A DNA stretch of 64,000 nucleotides from Paractinoplanes bogorensis (GTDB lineage: Bacteria; Actinomycetota; Actinomycetes; Mycobacteriales; Micromonosporaceae): positions 496,001 to 560,000 of the forward strand of contig NZ_JAHKKG010000006.1 in NCBI RefSeq assembly GCF_018829635.1, in the 5' to 3' direction. Of the stretch, positions 1-10,081 are shown in pieces; the first letter of the stretch is position 1; each line of letters starts with the position of its first letter. The notes below the pieces were generated by a model that saw nothing but the letters and a program-made list of their open reading frames with translations, made no database searches and was not told the origin of the DNA. Both the position numbers and the translations under genes were made by a program.

Positions 1-487
1 TTTCGGGCTCGCCGCGAGCTGGGGTGACGGCAATTTCCTGGGTTCGCCGGAGCGGGCGCTCTACGTCATCGCGTTCGTCATCGCCTGGCAGTTCGTGCCG
101 TTCCACACGTTGCTCTACCAGTCGGCGACCCGGCAGATCCCGCGCTCGTTCTTCGAGGCGTCGGCCATCGACGGCGCGACCGGGCTGAAGCAGTTCTTCC
201 ACATCACGCTGCCGCAGCTGCGCAACACGATCATCGCCTCGTCGGTGCTGATGCTGGTCGGTTCGCTGACCTATTTCGAGATGATTCTTCTGATGACCAA
301 CGGCGGTCCCGGTACGGCGACACGCGTGCTCCCCCTGCACATGTACGCCAAGGGGTTCGTCGGATTCGACATGGGCTACGCCAGCGCGCTGGCCGTCCTG
401 CTCGTCGCGGCCGGAGCGGCGCTGTCCATTGTGGTAGTTCGTTCGACCGGATACCACCGCATGTCCAGCGACCGGGAAGGAGCCTGA
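1..487 (+). CDS. Sugar ABC transporter permease, MalF-type (5' truncated)
   Basis: This is the C-terminal part of an inner-membrane permease of a carbohydrate ABC importer (binding-protein-dependent transport family). The reading frame is open from base 2, so the gene begins before the window; the GTG at 95 is internal. The visible part holds the cytoplasmic EAA loop (EASAIDGATG followed by a TLPQL segment), which contacts the ATPase, and three hydrophobic segments. The stop codon overlaps the ATG of the next permease (TGATG), which indicates translational coupling. The substrate cannot be read from the permease, but the GH43 glycosidase two genes downstream suggests plant oligosaccharides such as xylo- or arabino-oligosaccharides. 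Confidence 0.9.
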   Translation, partial: FGLAASWGDGNFLGSPERALYVIAFVIAWQFVPFHTLLYQSATRQIPRSFFEASAIDGATGLKQFFHITLPQLRNTIIASSVLMLVGSLTYFEMILLMTNGGPGTATRVLPLHMYAKGFVGFDMGYASALAVLLVAAGAALSIVVVRSTGYHRMSSDREGA

Positions 488-1353
488 TGGCCGTCCTCAC
501 TGTCACGGCCCACGCGCGAAAGACACGGCCGGCGAGAAGAAGAACCGTGAACATCCCGGCCGGGATCCTGTCCGCGATCTGGCTGGCGATCGTCGCCGTG
601 CCCATCTATTTCGTGGTCATCACCGGATTCCGGACCCCCGACGCGTACACGGAAAATGGTCCTCTCGATCTGCCCACCAGTGCGACCCTCGAGAACTACA
701 CCTCGTTGTGGGGACTGGGTTTCGCCACCTATCTCACCAACAGCCTGCTCGTCACCGCCGGCACGGTCGCGCTGGTGCTGGCCGTCGCGCTTCCCGCCGC
801 GTACGCCATAGTAAGAAACCCGAATCGGCTGCTGCGGCTCAGTTTCGGCGTCTTTCTGCTCGGGCTGGCCATTCCGGCCCAGGCGGTCATCGTGCCGATC
901 TACCTGATCATCACCCGGCTGCAGATGTACGACAGCCTGGCCGCGATCGTGCTGCCCAGCGCGGCGTTCTCGCTGCCGATCGCCATCGTCGTGCTCACCA
1001 GCACGCTGCGCGACATCCCGGGCGAGCTCTACGAGGCGATGACGATGGACGGCGCCACCACCCGGCGCGTGTTCACCCGGCTCGTCCTGCCGCTGTCCCG
1101 CCCGGGACTGGTCAGCGTCGGCATCTTCGTCGGGCTGGGCGCCTGGAACGGGTTCCTGTTCCCGCTCGTACTCACCCAGAGCGACTCGCAGCGCGTCCTG
1201 CCGCTCGGGTTGTGGAACTTCCAGAGCCAGTACGGCACCAACGTGCCCGGTCTGATGGCAGCCGTGGTGCTGTCCGCGCTGCCGGTGCTCGCGCTCTACC
1301 TGTTCGGCCGCCGCCACCTCCTGAGCGGACTGGCCGCCGGATTCGGCAAGTGA
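487..1353 (+). CDS. Sugar ABC transporter permease, MalG-type
   Basis: A 288-aa inner-membrane permease and partner of the preceding MalF-type subunit in a carbohydrate uptake transporter (CUT1-like). It has about six hydrophobic segments starting near residue 25 and the EAA loop YEAMTMDGATTRRVF near residue 179, followed by LVLPLSRPG. Length is normal for the family. The ATG overlaps the upstream stop by one base, and the GH43 gene starts 9 bases after its stop, so the three form one operon. No ATPase gene is visible; CUT1 systems in actinobacteria often use a shared MsiK-type ATPase encoded elsewhere. Confidence 0.93.
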   Translation: MAVLTVTAHARKTRPARRRTVNIPAGILSAIWLAIVAVPIYFVVITGFRTPDAYTENGPLDLPTSATLENYTSLWGLGFATYLTNSLLVTAGTVALVLAVALPAAYAIVRNPNRLLRLSFGVFLLGLAIPAQAVIVPIYLIITRLQMYDSLAAIVLPSAAFSLPIAIVVLTSTLRDIPGELYEAMTMDGATTRRVFTRLVLPLSRPGLVSVGIFVGLGAWNGFLFPLVLTQSDSQRVLPLGLWNFQSQYGTNVPGLMAAVVLSALPVLALYLFGRRHLLSGLAAGFGK

Positions 1354-1362
1354 GGTCTCATC

Positions 1363-2913
1363 ATGAACGCGGGGATCATCCGTAACCCGGTCCTGCCGGG
1401 GTTCCATCCCGACCCGTCGATCCTGCGCGTGGACGACGACTACTACCTGGCGACGTCGACGTTCGAGTGGTTTCCGGGAGTACGCCTGCACCATTCGCGC
1501 GACCTGGTGCACTGGCGGCCGCTGGGCGGGGTGCTGACCGGGCGGCGGCTCGACATGGAGGGCAACCCCGACTCGGGTGGCGTGTGGGCGCCCTGTCTCA
1601 CGTACGCGGACGGGTTGTTCCACCTCGTCTACACCGACGTGAAGGCGTACGCGGGTGGGTTCTGGGACACCCCGAACTACGTGGTCACGGCCCCGGCGAT
1701 CACCGGCCCGTGGTCGGCGCCGGTGCCGCTGCACGCCCGCGGCTTCGACCCGTCGCTGTTCCACGACGACGACGGGCGCAGCTGGCTGCTCTCCAACCGC
1801 ACCGACTGGCGGCCGGGACGGCCCTGGGCCAACGGCATCATCATGCAGGAGTACGACCGGCAGGCGTGCCGCCTGATCGGGGAGCCGATCGACCTGTACG
1901 ACGGAACGGCCGCCGGGATGACCGAGGGCCCGCACATATACAAGAAGGATGACTGGTACTACCTGATGACCGCCGAAGGCGGGACGGAATGGTTCCATCA
2001 GGTGACGGTGGCGCGGTCCCGGTCGGTATTGGGCCCGTACGAGACGGATCCGGACACTCCCCTGCTCACCTCGGTGCACCGGCCGGCGCTGGAACTGCAG
2101 AAGGCCGGGCACGGCAGTCTCGTGTCGACGCCGGACGGGGAGTGGTTCCTGGCCCACCTGGCCGGGCGGCCGCTGGGTACGCGCGGGCCGTGCATCCTCG
2201 GCCGGGAGACGTCCATCCAACGGGTGACGTGGTCTTCCGGCGGATGGCCACGGGTCGACGGGGGCGTACCCCACGACACCGTGGCCGGGCCGTCGTTGAC
2301 GCCGCATCCGTGGCCCGACGAGCCGGAGACGGACGACTTCACCGGGCCGCTCGGGCCGCACTGGAGCACGCTGCGGCGTCCGGCGTCGCCGTCGTGGGTG
2401 TCCAGCGGTGGCGGGGTGCTGCGGGTGCGGGGCGGACGGTCGCCGGCCTCGATGTCCGGGGCCAGCCTGGTCGCGCGGCGCGTGCAGCACCGGCGGGCCA
2501 CCTTCGAGGCGACCGTCGAGTTCGCGCCGGAGTCGTACCAGCAGATGGCCGGGGTGGTGGCCTACTACAACAGCCGCAACTGGTACTTCCTGCGAGTCGG
2601 CCACGAAGGCGTGGACGTGCTGTCTTGTGACCGCGGGCGCCTCCAGTTGCACGGGCCAGTCGTGCCGGTCACGGGGCCGGCACGGCTGCGCCTGGAACTC
2701 GACGGGGCGGTGCTGCGGGCCTCGTACGGGGATGTCGAGTGGGGCCCGTTCGACGCGACGATTCTGTCCGACGAGTACGCGGCCGAGGCCGACGCCGGTG
2801 GGCCGCGGGTGTGGGGGTTCACCGGGGCGTTCTTCGGGTTGTGGGCCCAGGACATGACCGGGGGTGAGATGGCGGCCGAGTTCACGGCGGCCACCTACAA
2901 GCCGCATCTCTGA
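1363..2913 (+). CDS. Glycoside hydrolase family 43 (beta-xylosidase / arabinofuranosidase type)
   Basis: A 516-aa protein with no signal peptide, so probably cytoplasmic and acting on imported oligosaccharides. The N-terminus has the GH43 signature NPVLPGFHPDPSI, with D17 as the expected catalytic base; the five-bladed beta-propeller runs to about residue 310 (blade motifs such as YYLATSTFEWFPGV and TEGPHIYKKDDWYYL). The C-terminal ~200 residues (from about DDFTGPLGPHWS) match the beta-sandwich usually fused to GH43 xylosidases. It is the last gene of the permease operon. The family mixes beta-xylosidase and alpha-arabinofuranosidase activities, so exact specificity is not determined. Confidence 0.92.
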   Translation: MNAGIIRNPVLPGFHPDPSILRVDDDYYLATSTFEWFPGVRLHHSRDLVHWRPLGGVLTGRRLDMEGNPDSGGVWAPCLTYADGLFHLVYTDVKAYAGGFWDTPNYVVTAPAITGPWSAPVPLHARGFDPSLFHDDDGRSWLLSNRTDWRPGRPWANGIIMQEYDRQACRLIGEPIDLYDGTAAGMTEGPHIYKKDDWYYLMTAEGGTEWFHQVTVARSRSVLGPYETDPDTPLLTSVHRPALELQKAGHGSLVSTPDGEWFLAHLAGRPLGTRGPCILGRETSIQRVTWSSGGWPRVDGGVPHDTVAGPSLTPHPWPDEPETDDFTGPLGPHWSTLRRPASPSWVSSGGGVLRVRGGRSPASMSGASLVARRVQHRRATFEATVEFAPESYQQMAGVVAYYNSRNWYFLRVGHEGVDVLSCDRGRLQLHGPVVPVTGPARLRLELDGAVLRASYGDVEWGPFDATILSDEYAAEADAGGPRVWGFTGAFFGLWAQDMTGGEMAAEFTAATYKPHL

Positions 2914-2916
2914 AAT

Positions 2917-2954
2917 GCGCCCGGTCCCGCCGTCCGCCCGGCGGGACCGGGCGC
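2917..2954. terminator. Bidirectional hairpin terminator between GH43 and NACHT genes
   Basis: A perfect inverted repeat with 15-bp arms (2917-2931 and 2940-2954, starting GCGCCCGG) and an 8-base loop. It lies between the convergent stops of the GH43 gene (2913) and the NACHT gene (2957). There is no T-tract, as is common for actinobacterial terminators. Confidence 0.85.
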
Positions 2955-2956
2955 CT

Positions 2957-5900
2957 TCAGCGGAGACGGGCCGGACCTACCCAGTTCCACTCCGGCGACC
3001 GGGCGACCCAGTCTCGGTGGGCTCTTCGCCGCACCTCAGGTGTGAAGTCGAGATCGCGCGCGTATCGATGGAGCAGGCTCGCCCCGTGGCTCGGATCGGC
3101 GGCGAGCCACGCGAGGTGTCCAGCCATTCCCACCAACGTCGCCCCGTCGGCTGGTTCCGATACGAATCGCTCAACGGCCGCCGCGGCGGCCGGCCGGATG
3201 GAAGCGTCCCAGCGGGCGAGGTCGGCTTTTACCAAGGCCATCTGTGCATCGGTTACTGGTCCGGCCGCCAGACCGCGAAGCACCTCGAGACCGGCTCGGC
3301 GAGCCCCGATCGACAGACCTGCCAGCTTGGAAGCCGCCCATCCCCGTTGTTCCACCGAGGCCGACGGGTCACGGGCCACGGCCGTCAACGCCTGCACGGC
3401 GGTACCTTGCTCGGCCGGGCGTACCTCGGCCAGAGCGGCGCGGGCCAGAGCTCGCTCGAATTCGGTTTGCCTTGCGCCAGAGGTCAGCTCGCCGAAGACA
3501 TCGAGAGCCGTGGTGGCATGATCGCCGCCCAGCTGAATCAGGGTAGCGGCGGCTTCCGCCCGGCCCTCGGAGTCAGCGTTCCGGTCAGTGGCTACCCGCT
3601 TCAGCGCGGCCACCGCCGTCGGGCGGGCCTCAGGACCGTAAATCATGAGCTGACGGGCTATGTAGCCAACCTCATCGACGCCCACCGCTGGGTCGAGAGC
3701 GAGCTGGGCCAAGATCTCGAGCGTCTCGGCCCGATTGTCGGTGCCCAGAGACTCGCGGGCCACTGCGCAGTCCGCCCGCTCCCAGGCATCGCCGGCATCG
3801 GCCCGTATCAGGACGGCGAGCGAGGAGGCCGCACGGCGGCGGCACTCCGAACCAAGTCTCGCCATCAGCTGCGCCGCAGCCAGTCGCTCCCAGACCCGTA
3901 GGCCGGGCCCGTCGGTCATTGTTATCAGCAGGTCAGTAGCCAGCTCGACATGCACCGGACCCAGACGCACCAGCCAGGCCACAGCCCAAAGCCGGCTGTT
4001 GGCGTCGTTTTCGGTATCGGTGGCCACTGCCGTGAGGCGGCGCACGGCTCGGCCGTCATGCTCGCCGTCAACACTGACCAACCGTGCCGAAGCGATGGCC
4101 TGAACCAGATGGCCGCCTGGGGAAGCGGCCAGTTCGCGCAACTGACGGCCGGCGAGGCCGCGAGCTGAGGGACCGAGGTCGCAGAGTTGATCGAGCATCG
4201 CGAACCGGTGGAAGGCGTCAGCACGCTCGGCCTGGCCGGCCAACAGGCGAATCGCGTCGACACGTGCAGGTTCCCCGAAACCGGCGAGGGTCACCGCGGC
4301 ACGGCACCGATCGGAGGCGGCAACGCCCGGTTCTTGGATCAGGTCTCCCAGCAAGGATTCGAGGGTGCTGGATGCGGGACTGAACCGCATCAGATCCCGA
4401 ATCGCTTCCACACGATCGCTCGCGGAGACCGCTCGGTCGGTGGCGAGCCATCGCAGCAGATCACAGGATTCCGTGCGGCTCACGCCGCCATGTCGATAGA
4501 GGAGGGCGGCCGCCTGCCGACGCCAATGGCCACCGACGGTGAGATCGGCGACGAGTCCGCGAGCCGCCGTGGCCGGCCGGTCGTCTTCGACGCCAACGAC
4601 CTCGAAAAGCGCGACAACGGCCAGATAGCGCGATCCGTCAGCCACATCGGGATCTGTCGCTACCGCGAACATGACCGTCGCAGCTTCCACCCGTTCCCGT
4701 GTGTCGATCTGGACGAGTTCCCACAAGGCAGAGACGCGCTCCTCGTCGTTCTGGTCCCGATTGGCAGCAAGGCCTCGCAATAGCTCCAGTCCTCGCCGCC
4801 GCTGCCGCAACATTCCGAGCAGCCCCCGGACGGCTTCCACGCGTTCAGAAGACAGCTCGCTCGGGTCGTCAGCGAGAGCTGCTAGGGCGTCGGCGGCGCG
4901 GTCCGAGGCCTCATCCCCGAACCGGCTCAGCACCGTCGCCGCCTCACGACGGACCGCCCCGTTCTGCATCGGATCCTCAGCCAGCGCCAATAGAAGATCG
5001 GCGAGCCGATCGCGTTGCCCGCGATCGGCCTTGGCCACGAGATGGGCTGCCTTCACGCGTTCGACATCCGCGGTCACCGAATCAGCTATCCGATTCAACT
5101 CCGCTATGGCACGCGCGCGCTCCTCCGGCCGGACTCGGGCAAACAGGATCGCCGCGCGCACCCGAATCTCCGCCGCAACTGTCGGGTCCGCAGCTATATC
5201 GGCGGCAAGAACACCAGATTGCTCCCGCCCACCGATCGAACCGGCCAGTTCCTCGAGCGCTTCCATTCGGATCGGGTCGCTCTCGGACGGATCGGCGGCG
5301 ATCTCGGCGCGAACTCGTTCAGCCACGGGGACACGCCCCCGATTGTTGGCCAGCATGGCGGCTATCGGGAGGCGATTCGCCAAACGCGTACCGTTCACCA
5401 GGCCGACGAGCAACTCGCCGGCCAACGATCGGGTTTCCGGCCGCATCCATGCCAGAAATGCGGCGCCTACGGCTCGATCGACGATTCCTGCGTGTTCTTC
5501 GGTCAGCAGCCGCTCGGCCAGCGCACCGCCCAAGGATGCCCGCAATCCGTCGACGCCGGCTAGAGTCTGTGCCGCTCTGAGCCGTTCATGCGCTGGCGCC
5601 ACAGGGTCGGACATGACGCCGAGGAGCATCGCGGCCGCCCGGTCCGTATGTTCGGCGCCGAGTCCGAGCATCGCCTTCGCACCAGCGATCCGATTGTCGT
5701 CATCGACGACGGGAGCACGTTCGGTCTCCTCCAGGATCGAGCGATCGGACGGCGCCGTAACACCCGCACCCGCGAGTAACCGGGACATCCGCAAGCGTTC
5801 TGAGAAAGGCAATGTCGGATTGCTCAGTAAGTCGTGGGCAGAGTCAGCAATGGTCGCAGAACCATGCGATATCAGTCGCTCCATCGCCCAGAGCCGCCAA

Positions 5901-8900
5901 CCGAAATAGAGACGGACGTCCCCGCTCAACCGACGGAAGGCACCGACCACTTGGCCCCGTAGAGCCGAGTCCTCCTTCTCTAGAAACCGCGCAGCCATTA
6001 CGGCGAGTCGCGGCACAACGTCGGGATTCCCAACGACGTTCGCAAGCACAGCCGAGTACGCTCGTCGGTCGTCCGCTTCCAACGACTCCGCGAGGGCAAG
6101 TGGTAGAACCCGATCGACGCTGGCATCAGGCATGTCGACCGCGGTCGCACGCAACTCTTTGACTACGAGATCGCGGTACCTCTTGTCGGTCCGGACAAGT
6201 TCCTCGGCCGCCTCACAACTCTCGAAAACATCAAAGTTGCCGTATCGCATTTTATGGGCGTAGATCTTCGCAGCGACCCCGGGACGACAGCGGTCGAACA
6301 TAGCAACGTCGTCGGGGAACAGGCTCGGCTCGTCGCGCAGCGGATCATCAACGATTTGGGCAACCAGGCTGGCAGCAGCCTCCGTCGAAGCGGGGGAGAG
6401 GTCGCGCAGACGATAGACGACAAACGCCGTCCCGAAATCCCGGATCCACGGATCGGCTGAGCGGCGGGCCAAGAGCAAGCTCGCCTCGGCCGAGTAAGCA
6501 TCACCCAGTTCAGCAAGTTCGTGGAGTGCCGTGGCGTACTGATATGAGTCGTTCGTGGTTAGCCCGAGGTGGCGAAGAAACTCGGCGGCTTGTCCGCGCC
6601 GGGTATCGCCCACCTCTGCAAGTCTCACCGCAGCTGTCTGGCGTTGTGCTTCCTCAGAGGACAGATCGTTCGCGGCAGTTATCAACAGCTCCATAGCCCG
6701 GTCGACATTGTTACCAGGCAGCTCGACCAGGGTATTCGCGGCAAGCATCCGGGCTTCATGATGGCCATCTGCACTGTTCGCCAGCTGGAACAGGGTTTCG
6801 CTTCCCGTCGCCGTGGAATCCGGCTCCAGTGATATCAGAATGACCGATGCCAGGATCCGGTTGGTCGGGGTGATTCGGGGATCGGTCAGCCACTCACGGA
6901 ACAGTCGAGTAACGCCTTCTCGATGTGACTCATCGAGATTCGCCAGTTCCAGTGCCGCGTCAGCGCGACCACTCAACTCCGGCCCGGTGGTAGTGGCGAG
7001 CGTCATCATTGTCCGCACTGCGACTTCGCGGGCGGTGCCACCGTAACGTGCGAGCAGGCGTGCTGCTGGACCACGCGCATCAGCGTCGAGGGCTGAGTCT
7101 TCGGCAACGCTGGTCAGCGCCTCCGTACTCAGCCCCTGAAAGGTAGGACCGAGGTCAACGAGTGCCGCTGCCGCGGAGTACCGCGTTGACTCCAGGAGAA
7201 TGGATACCGCGATATCCCTCATATATCGGGCTGCATCGGCGCGCGGACGTCCCCCGAGGCCGGCCAGTTCCTTGGCAGCGTTGAGCCGGATGAGTTCGTG
7301 CACCGAGGTGTCCTCGCAGACCTGGCGCAACAAGTCCACGGCAGTCTCCCGCCCGCCGGACTTGAGCAGGGCCGCGGCCGCTGACCAGAGCCGAGAGTCA
7401 TCAACAGCCCATCCGACGCTCGGGCTCTGTTGAAGGGCGGCGATGGCACGGCGGCGGTGGTCGCCGCCCAACGCCGCTAGGCTCTCGGCGGCCGATCGGC
7501 GGGACGAGGGGTCCACAGCGGTGTCCACTGCTAGACGGTGCAACAGCTCAGCGGCGCGGGTCCGCGCGTCCGGTCCGAGGCGGGCCAGGTTTTCCGCGGC
7601 CTGGCGGCGATACCAGCCGACGATTCCAGGGTCCTCGGCGACTTGGTGCAAAAGGTCAGCCGCCGTCGTGCGGTGCCTACCGCCGATGGATGCCAACGCC
7701 GCAGCGGCACCGTTCCGGTTCTCTCCCGTGGCGCTGCGGTCGGACGCGATCGTGTAGAGCGCAGCAACCGCTGTCGTGGTGTGGGGCTCACCAAGTCTGG
7801 CCAGCACCTCGGCAGCCTCGCGACGGACCTCCCCCGGCCGTCCTTCGTCGTTGACCACGCTCTCGAGCAGGATGGCACCCTGATGGCGCGCCCTCGGACT
7901 GCGCTCACGCAGGATGTCGACGATGGCGATCCTGACACGGGCCGGCGTCTGCTCACGGCCTAGCCAGGTGTACATCCGCTCTTGGACCGCCTCATGGGCA
8001 GCGAGGCCCGAAGCCGATCGCAGATCCAGGTCGGTGTCGGCATAGATCTGCCCCTCTGTCATATCGAGGAAGGCGCTCAGCTCGGTGTCCCGGCAGGGCA
8101 CCCCAAGCCTGATCAAGTCGCCGGCCCTCTCGCGCTCACGCTGGCTGCGCGACTGAAGATGTCCGATCAGCCCGCTCCCGGGACCGGCCATGTGGAGGAA
8201 GTGGGCCAAGGTCTGCTCAGCCGCCACGTCTTCGAGCAGGAACTGACTGATCAGCTCGCGCCACGCGGGGTCAGCCGGGCCGAAGGGCGCAGGCAGCTCG
8301 CGGGCCCGGGCAGTGGCCGCCAGATGCTCGGCGAATGTCTGATGCCGGAATCTCAGCCGCACCCCGTGGCGGCCCAGCACCCCCGAACGAGACAACCAGT
8401 CGCCGAGTGAGGTCTCCCAACCCGGCAGGATTGCCGGCGGCATCGGTGCGCGCTTGCGCACATAGTCGACAGCCACGTCAGCCAACGGCGTTTCGCTGCG
8501 GGTGTACTCGACCGCCAGTGTCTCCAACAGCACGGTCCGCTGTGTATCGAGCCAAGCGCACAGCTCGGGATCAGCGCCGACGCCGAACACCTCGGCCGCG
8601 GAGGCGTTGCGTGTTGCGAAGTGCGCAATATAGGCCTCGTACAGCTCGTATCGGTTGGAAGGGAGCGGCTGGTCCCGGCGGCGGGCGGTGAAGACTTGCG
8701 CGGCGACCGTCGCGAGCAGCGGCACAGTGATCACCTGGTCGAGGCCGGCCAGGCGGATCTGGCTGAGGAAAGCAGCTGCTTCGGCCGCGCCCCGGTCCGT
8801 AGCGGCAGAATTGAAATGCCGCTGAGCGAACGCCTCCAGTGCTGCCGCGTCAAACGGTTGTAGTTCGAAGAACCCCACGCGTGGACCTTGCAGCTGGGCG

Positions 8901-9925
8901 ATCTCGCCCGGCACCAGAGGACGGCTGGTGACCAGGAAACGGGCCGATCCCGGCGTCATCATCCGTGTAGACAGGGCTTTGAGGAGTCGATCGCGGTCAT
9001 CCTGGTCGGGGATCTCGTCGAGCGCGTCGATGACCACCAGCCAGTCCCGCCCGGCGATCGGCCGTAAGAAGGTGTCGGCGGCGACGACACCATCACCCAA
9101 CAAGCCGTACTCGGCGTTCACCGCGTCCCGTAGCGCCTCGCCCCAAGGTTGGCTGACGTGCTTGGCGAGAATGCGAGCCGGGAGAATGACCGGTACCAGC
9201 CCGGCGTCGGGAAACCGGCTCTCCTTGCCGTCGAGCAGGGCACCGACGAGATCACCGACGAGGATGCGGCCCAGGGTCGACTTGCCGAGGCCAGCCGCAC
9301 CGTCGATCACGAAGTGGTCGTACTCGCCGAAGACCTCGTCGAAGGGCTGGGCCAGCCGGGTGACGCGACGGTCTTCCTCGACCATGGCTACTTCGTCGAG
9401 CTCCGGGTCCAGGATCTGGCGGCGGGCCTCGACCGGGCTGGCCACGCTCTGGCTGACATAGACGGTAGAGAGTGCATGGAGAGACTGGCCCGGCCGACCA
9501 TATGGGTGTTCCTCTGCATAGAGGTTCATCAGCCGCAGCAGCCCGGCCAATTCCGGTGGGATCGGCGGCGCGGCGGGCGGGGCTGGGCGCTTGGACGGGC
9601 GTCCGCCCCGCTTGGCCCGGCGATCTTGTTTTGCCTGTCGATGCAGGTGCAGCCAACTGTCGACCGAGGATGGTGCGCGCTGACCGGTACGCCGGGAGAC
9701 GAGCCCCTGCAGATAGGTCACCAGGAACCGTACAGCCGCCTGGTTGGACGGCACTGACTTGCCGTTGAGCCAGTCGCTCAGGCTGCTGTCGGACAGGACG
9801 ACCGGCGGCTGCCGGCTCGCAGCCTGCTGGATCAGTCTCCGATATTCAGGAGAACCGGCATCGAGATAGAGCCGCTGGAGTTCCTCGGCGAATCGCTGGG
9901 CGGACGAGGCGCCGGGTGCGGTCAC
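2957..9925 (-). CDS. Giant HTH-NACHT NTPase with C-terminal HEAT-like repeats (2322 aa)
   Basis: Residues 1-80 form a small helical domain resembling the XRE-like HTH that begins many actinobacterial STAND proteins (SDSSLSDWLNGKSVPS). A basic Pro-rich linker follows. The NACHT NTPase has Walker A GAAGLGKST at 209-217, Walker B/acidic LVVIDALDE near 296-304 and a sensor-like FLVTSRP near 330. From about residue 600 to the C-terminus there are dozens of 35-40-residue HEAT/armadillo-like units (A..A..LA.LG, then R..AA). NACHT-repeat proteins act as nucleotide-dependent switches in which repeats sense a ligand; some bacterial members are antiphage. No effector domain is visible at either end. GTG start with no clear Shine-Dalgarno, possibly leaderless. 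Third positions look less GC-biased than in neighbours, hinting at horizontal transfer. Confidence 0.88.
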   Translation of the reverse strand: MTAPGASSAQRFAEELQRLYLDAGSPEYRRLIQQAASRQPPVVLSDSSLSDWLNGKSVPSNQAAVRFLVTYLQGLVSRRTGQRAPSSVDSWLHLHRQAKQDRRAKRGGRPSKRPAPPAAPPIPPELAGLLRLMNLYAEEHPYGRPGQSLHALSTVYVSQSVASPVEARRQILDPELDEVAMVEEDRRVTRLAQPFDEVFGEYDHFVIDGAAGLGKSTLGRILVGDLVGALLDGKESRFPDAGLVPVILPARILAKHVSQPWGEALRDAVNAEYGLLGDGVVAADTFLRPIAGRDWLVVIDALDEIPDQDDRDRLLKALSTRMMTPGSARFLVTSRPLVPGEIAQLQGPRVGFFELQPFDAAALEAFAQRHFNSAATDRGAAEAAAFLSQIRLAGLDQVITVPLLATVAAQVFTARRRDQPLPSNRYELYEAYIAHFATRNASAAEVFGVGADPELCAWLDTQRTVLLETLAVEYTRSETPLADVAVDYVRKRAPMPPAILPGWETSLGDWLSRSGVLGRHGVRLRFRHQTFAEHLAATARARELPAPFGPADPAWRELISQFLLEDVAAEQTLAHFLHMAGPGSGLIGHLQSRSQRERERAGDLIRLGVPCRDTELSAFLDMTEGQIYADTDLDLRSASGLAAHEAVQERMYTWLGREQTPARVRIAIVDILRERSPRARHQGAILLESVVNDEGRPGEVRREAAEVLARLGEPHTTTAVAALYTIASDRSATGENRNGAAAALASIGGRHRTTAADLLHQVAEDPGIVGWYRRQAAENLARLGPDARTRAAELLHRLAVDTAVDPSSRRSAAESLAALGGDHRRRAIAALQQSPSVGWAVDDSRLWSAAAALLKSGGRETAVDLLRQVCEDTSVHELIRLNAAKELAGLGGRPRADAARYMRDIAVSILLESTRYSAAAALVDLGPTFQGLSTEALTSVAEDSALDADARGPAARLLARYGGTAREVAVRTMMTLATTTGPELSGRADAALELANLDESHREGVTRLFREWLTDPRITPTNRILASVILISLEPDSTATGSETLFQLANSADGHHEARMLAANTLVELPGNNVDRAMELLITAANDLSSEEAQRQTAAVRLAEVGDTRRGQAAEFLRHLGLTTNDSYQYATALHELAELGDAYSAEASLLLARRSADPWIRDFGTAFVVYRLRDLSPASTEAAASLVAQIVDDPLRDEPSLFPDDVAMFDRCRPGVAAKIYAHKMRYGNFDVFESCEAAEELVRTDKRYRDLVVKELRATAVDMPDASVDRVLPLALAESLEADDRRAYSAVLANVVGNPDVVPRLAVMAARFLEKEDSALRGQVVGAFRRLSGDVRLYFGWRLWAMERLISHGSATIADSAHDLLSNPTLPFSERLRMSRLLAGAGVTAPSDRSILEETERAPVVDDDNRIAGAKAMLGLGAEHTDRAAAMLLGVMSDPVAPAHERLRAAQTLAGVDGLRASLGGALAERLLTEEHAGIVDRAVGAAFLAWMRPETRSLAGELLVGLVNGTRLANRLPIAAMLANNRGRVPVAERVRAEIAADPSESDPIRMEALEELAGSIGGREQSGVLAADIAADPTVAAEIRVRAAILFARVRPEERARAIAELNRIADSVTADVERVKAAHLVAKADRGQRDRLADLLLALAEDPMQNGAVRREAATVLSRFGDEASDRAADALAALADDPSELSSERVEAVRGLLGMLRQRRRGLELLRGLAANRDQNDEERVSALWELVQIDTRERVEAATVMFAVATDPDVADGSRYLAVVALFEVVGVEDDRPATAARGLVADLTVGGHWRRQAAALLYRHGGVSRTESCDLLRWLATDRAVSASDRVEAIRDLMRFSPASSTLESLLGDLIQEPGVAASDRCRAAVTLAGFGEPARVDAIRLLAGQAERADAFHRFAMLDQLCDLGPSARGLAGRQLRELAASPGGHLVQAIASARLVSVDGEHDGRAVRRLTAVATDTENDANSRLWAVAWLVRLGPVHVELATDLLITMTDGPGLRVWERLAAAQLMARLGSECRRRAASSLAVLIRADAGDAWERADCAVARESLGTDNRAETLEILAQLALDPAVGVDEVGYIARQLMIYGPEARPTAVAALKRVATDRNADSEGRAEAAATLIQLGGDHATTALDVFGELTSGARQTEFERALARAALAEVRPAEQGTAVQALTAVARDPSASVEQRGWAASKLAGLSIGARRAGLEVLRGLAAGPVTDAQMALVKADLARWDASIRPAAAAAVERFVSEPADGATLVGMAGHLAWLAADPSHGASLLHRYARDLDFTPEVRRRAHRDWVARSPEWNWVGPARLR

Positions 9926-10081
9926 CGAACGATCCGGCCGAGCCGCCGAGCCTTCCGGAGCCGGATCCGGCCTTGAGCACGTTCTCGCAGCATGAGTGCA
10001 CCATAGACGGCAGCGATATCGCCGGAAACTATCCGGACGGGCGAAATGACGGCATCGCCACAGCTCACCGGAAGGACCGCG

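Noticed and set aside
376..2907. An 843-codon open frame on the minus strand opposite the permease and GH43 genes
   Set aside because: High GC opens the antisense frame; its translation is Arg/Gln/His/Pro-rich with no domain, while the plus strand encodes clear permease and GH43 motifs.
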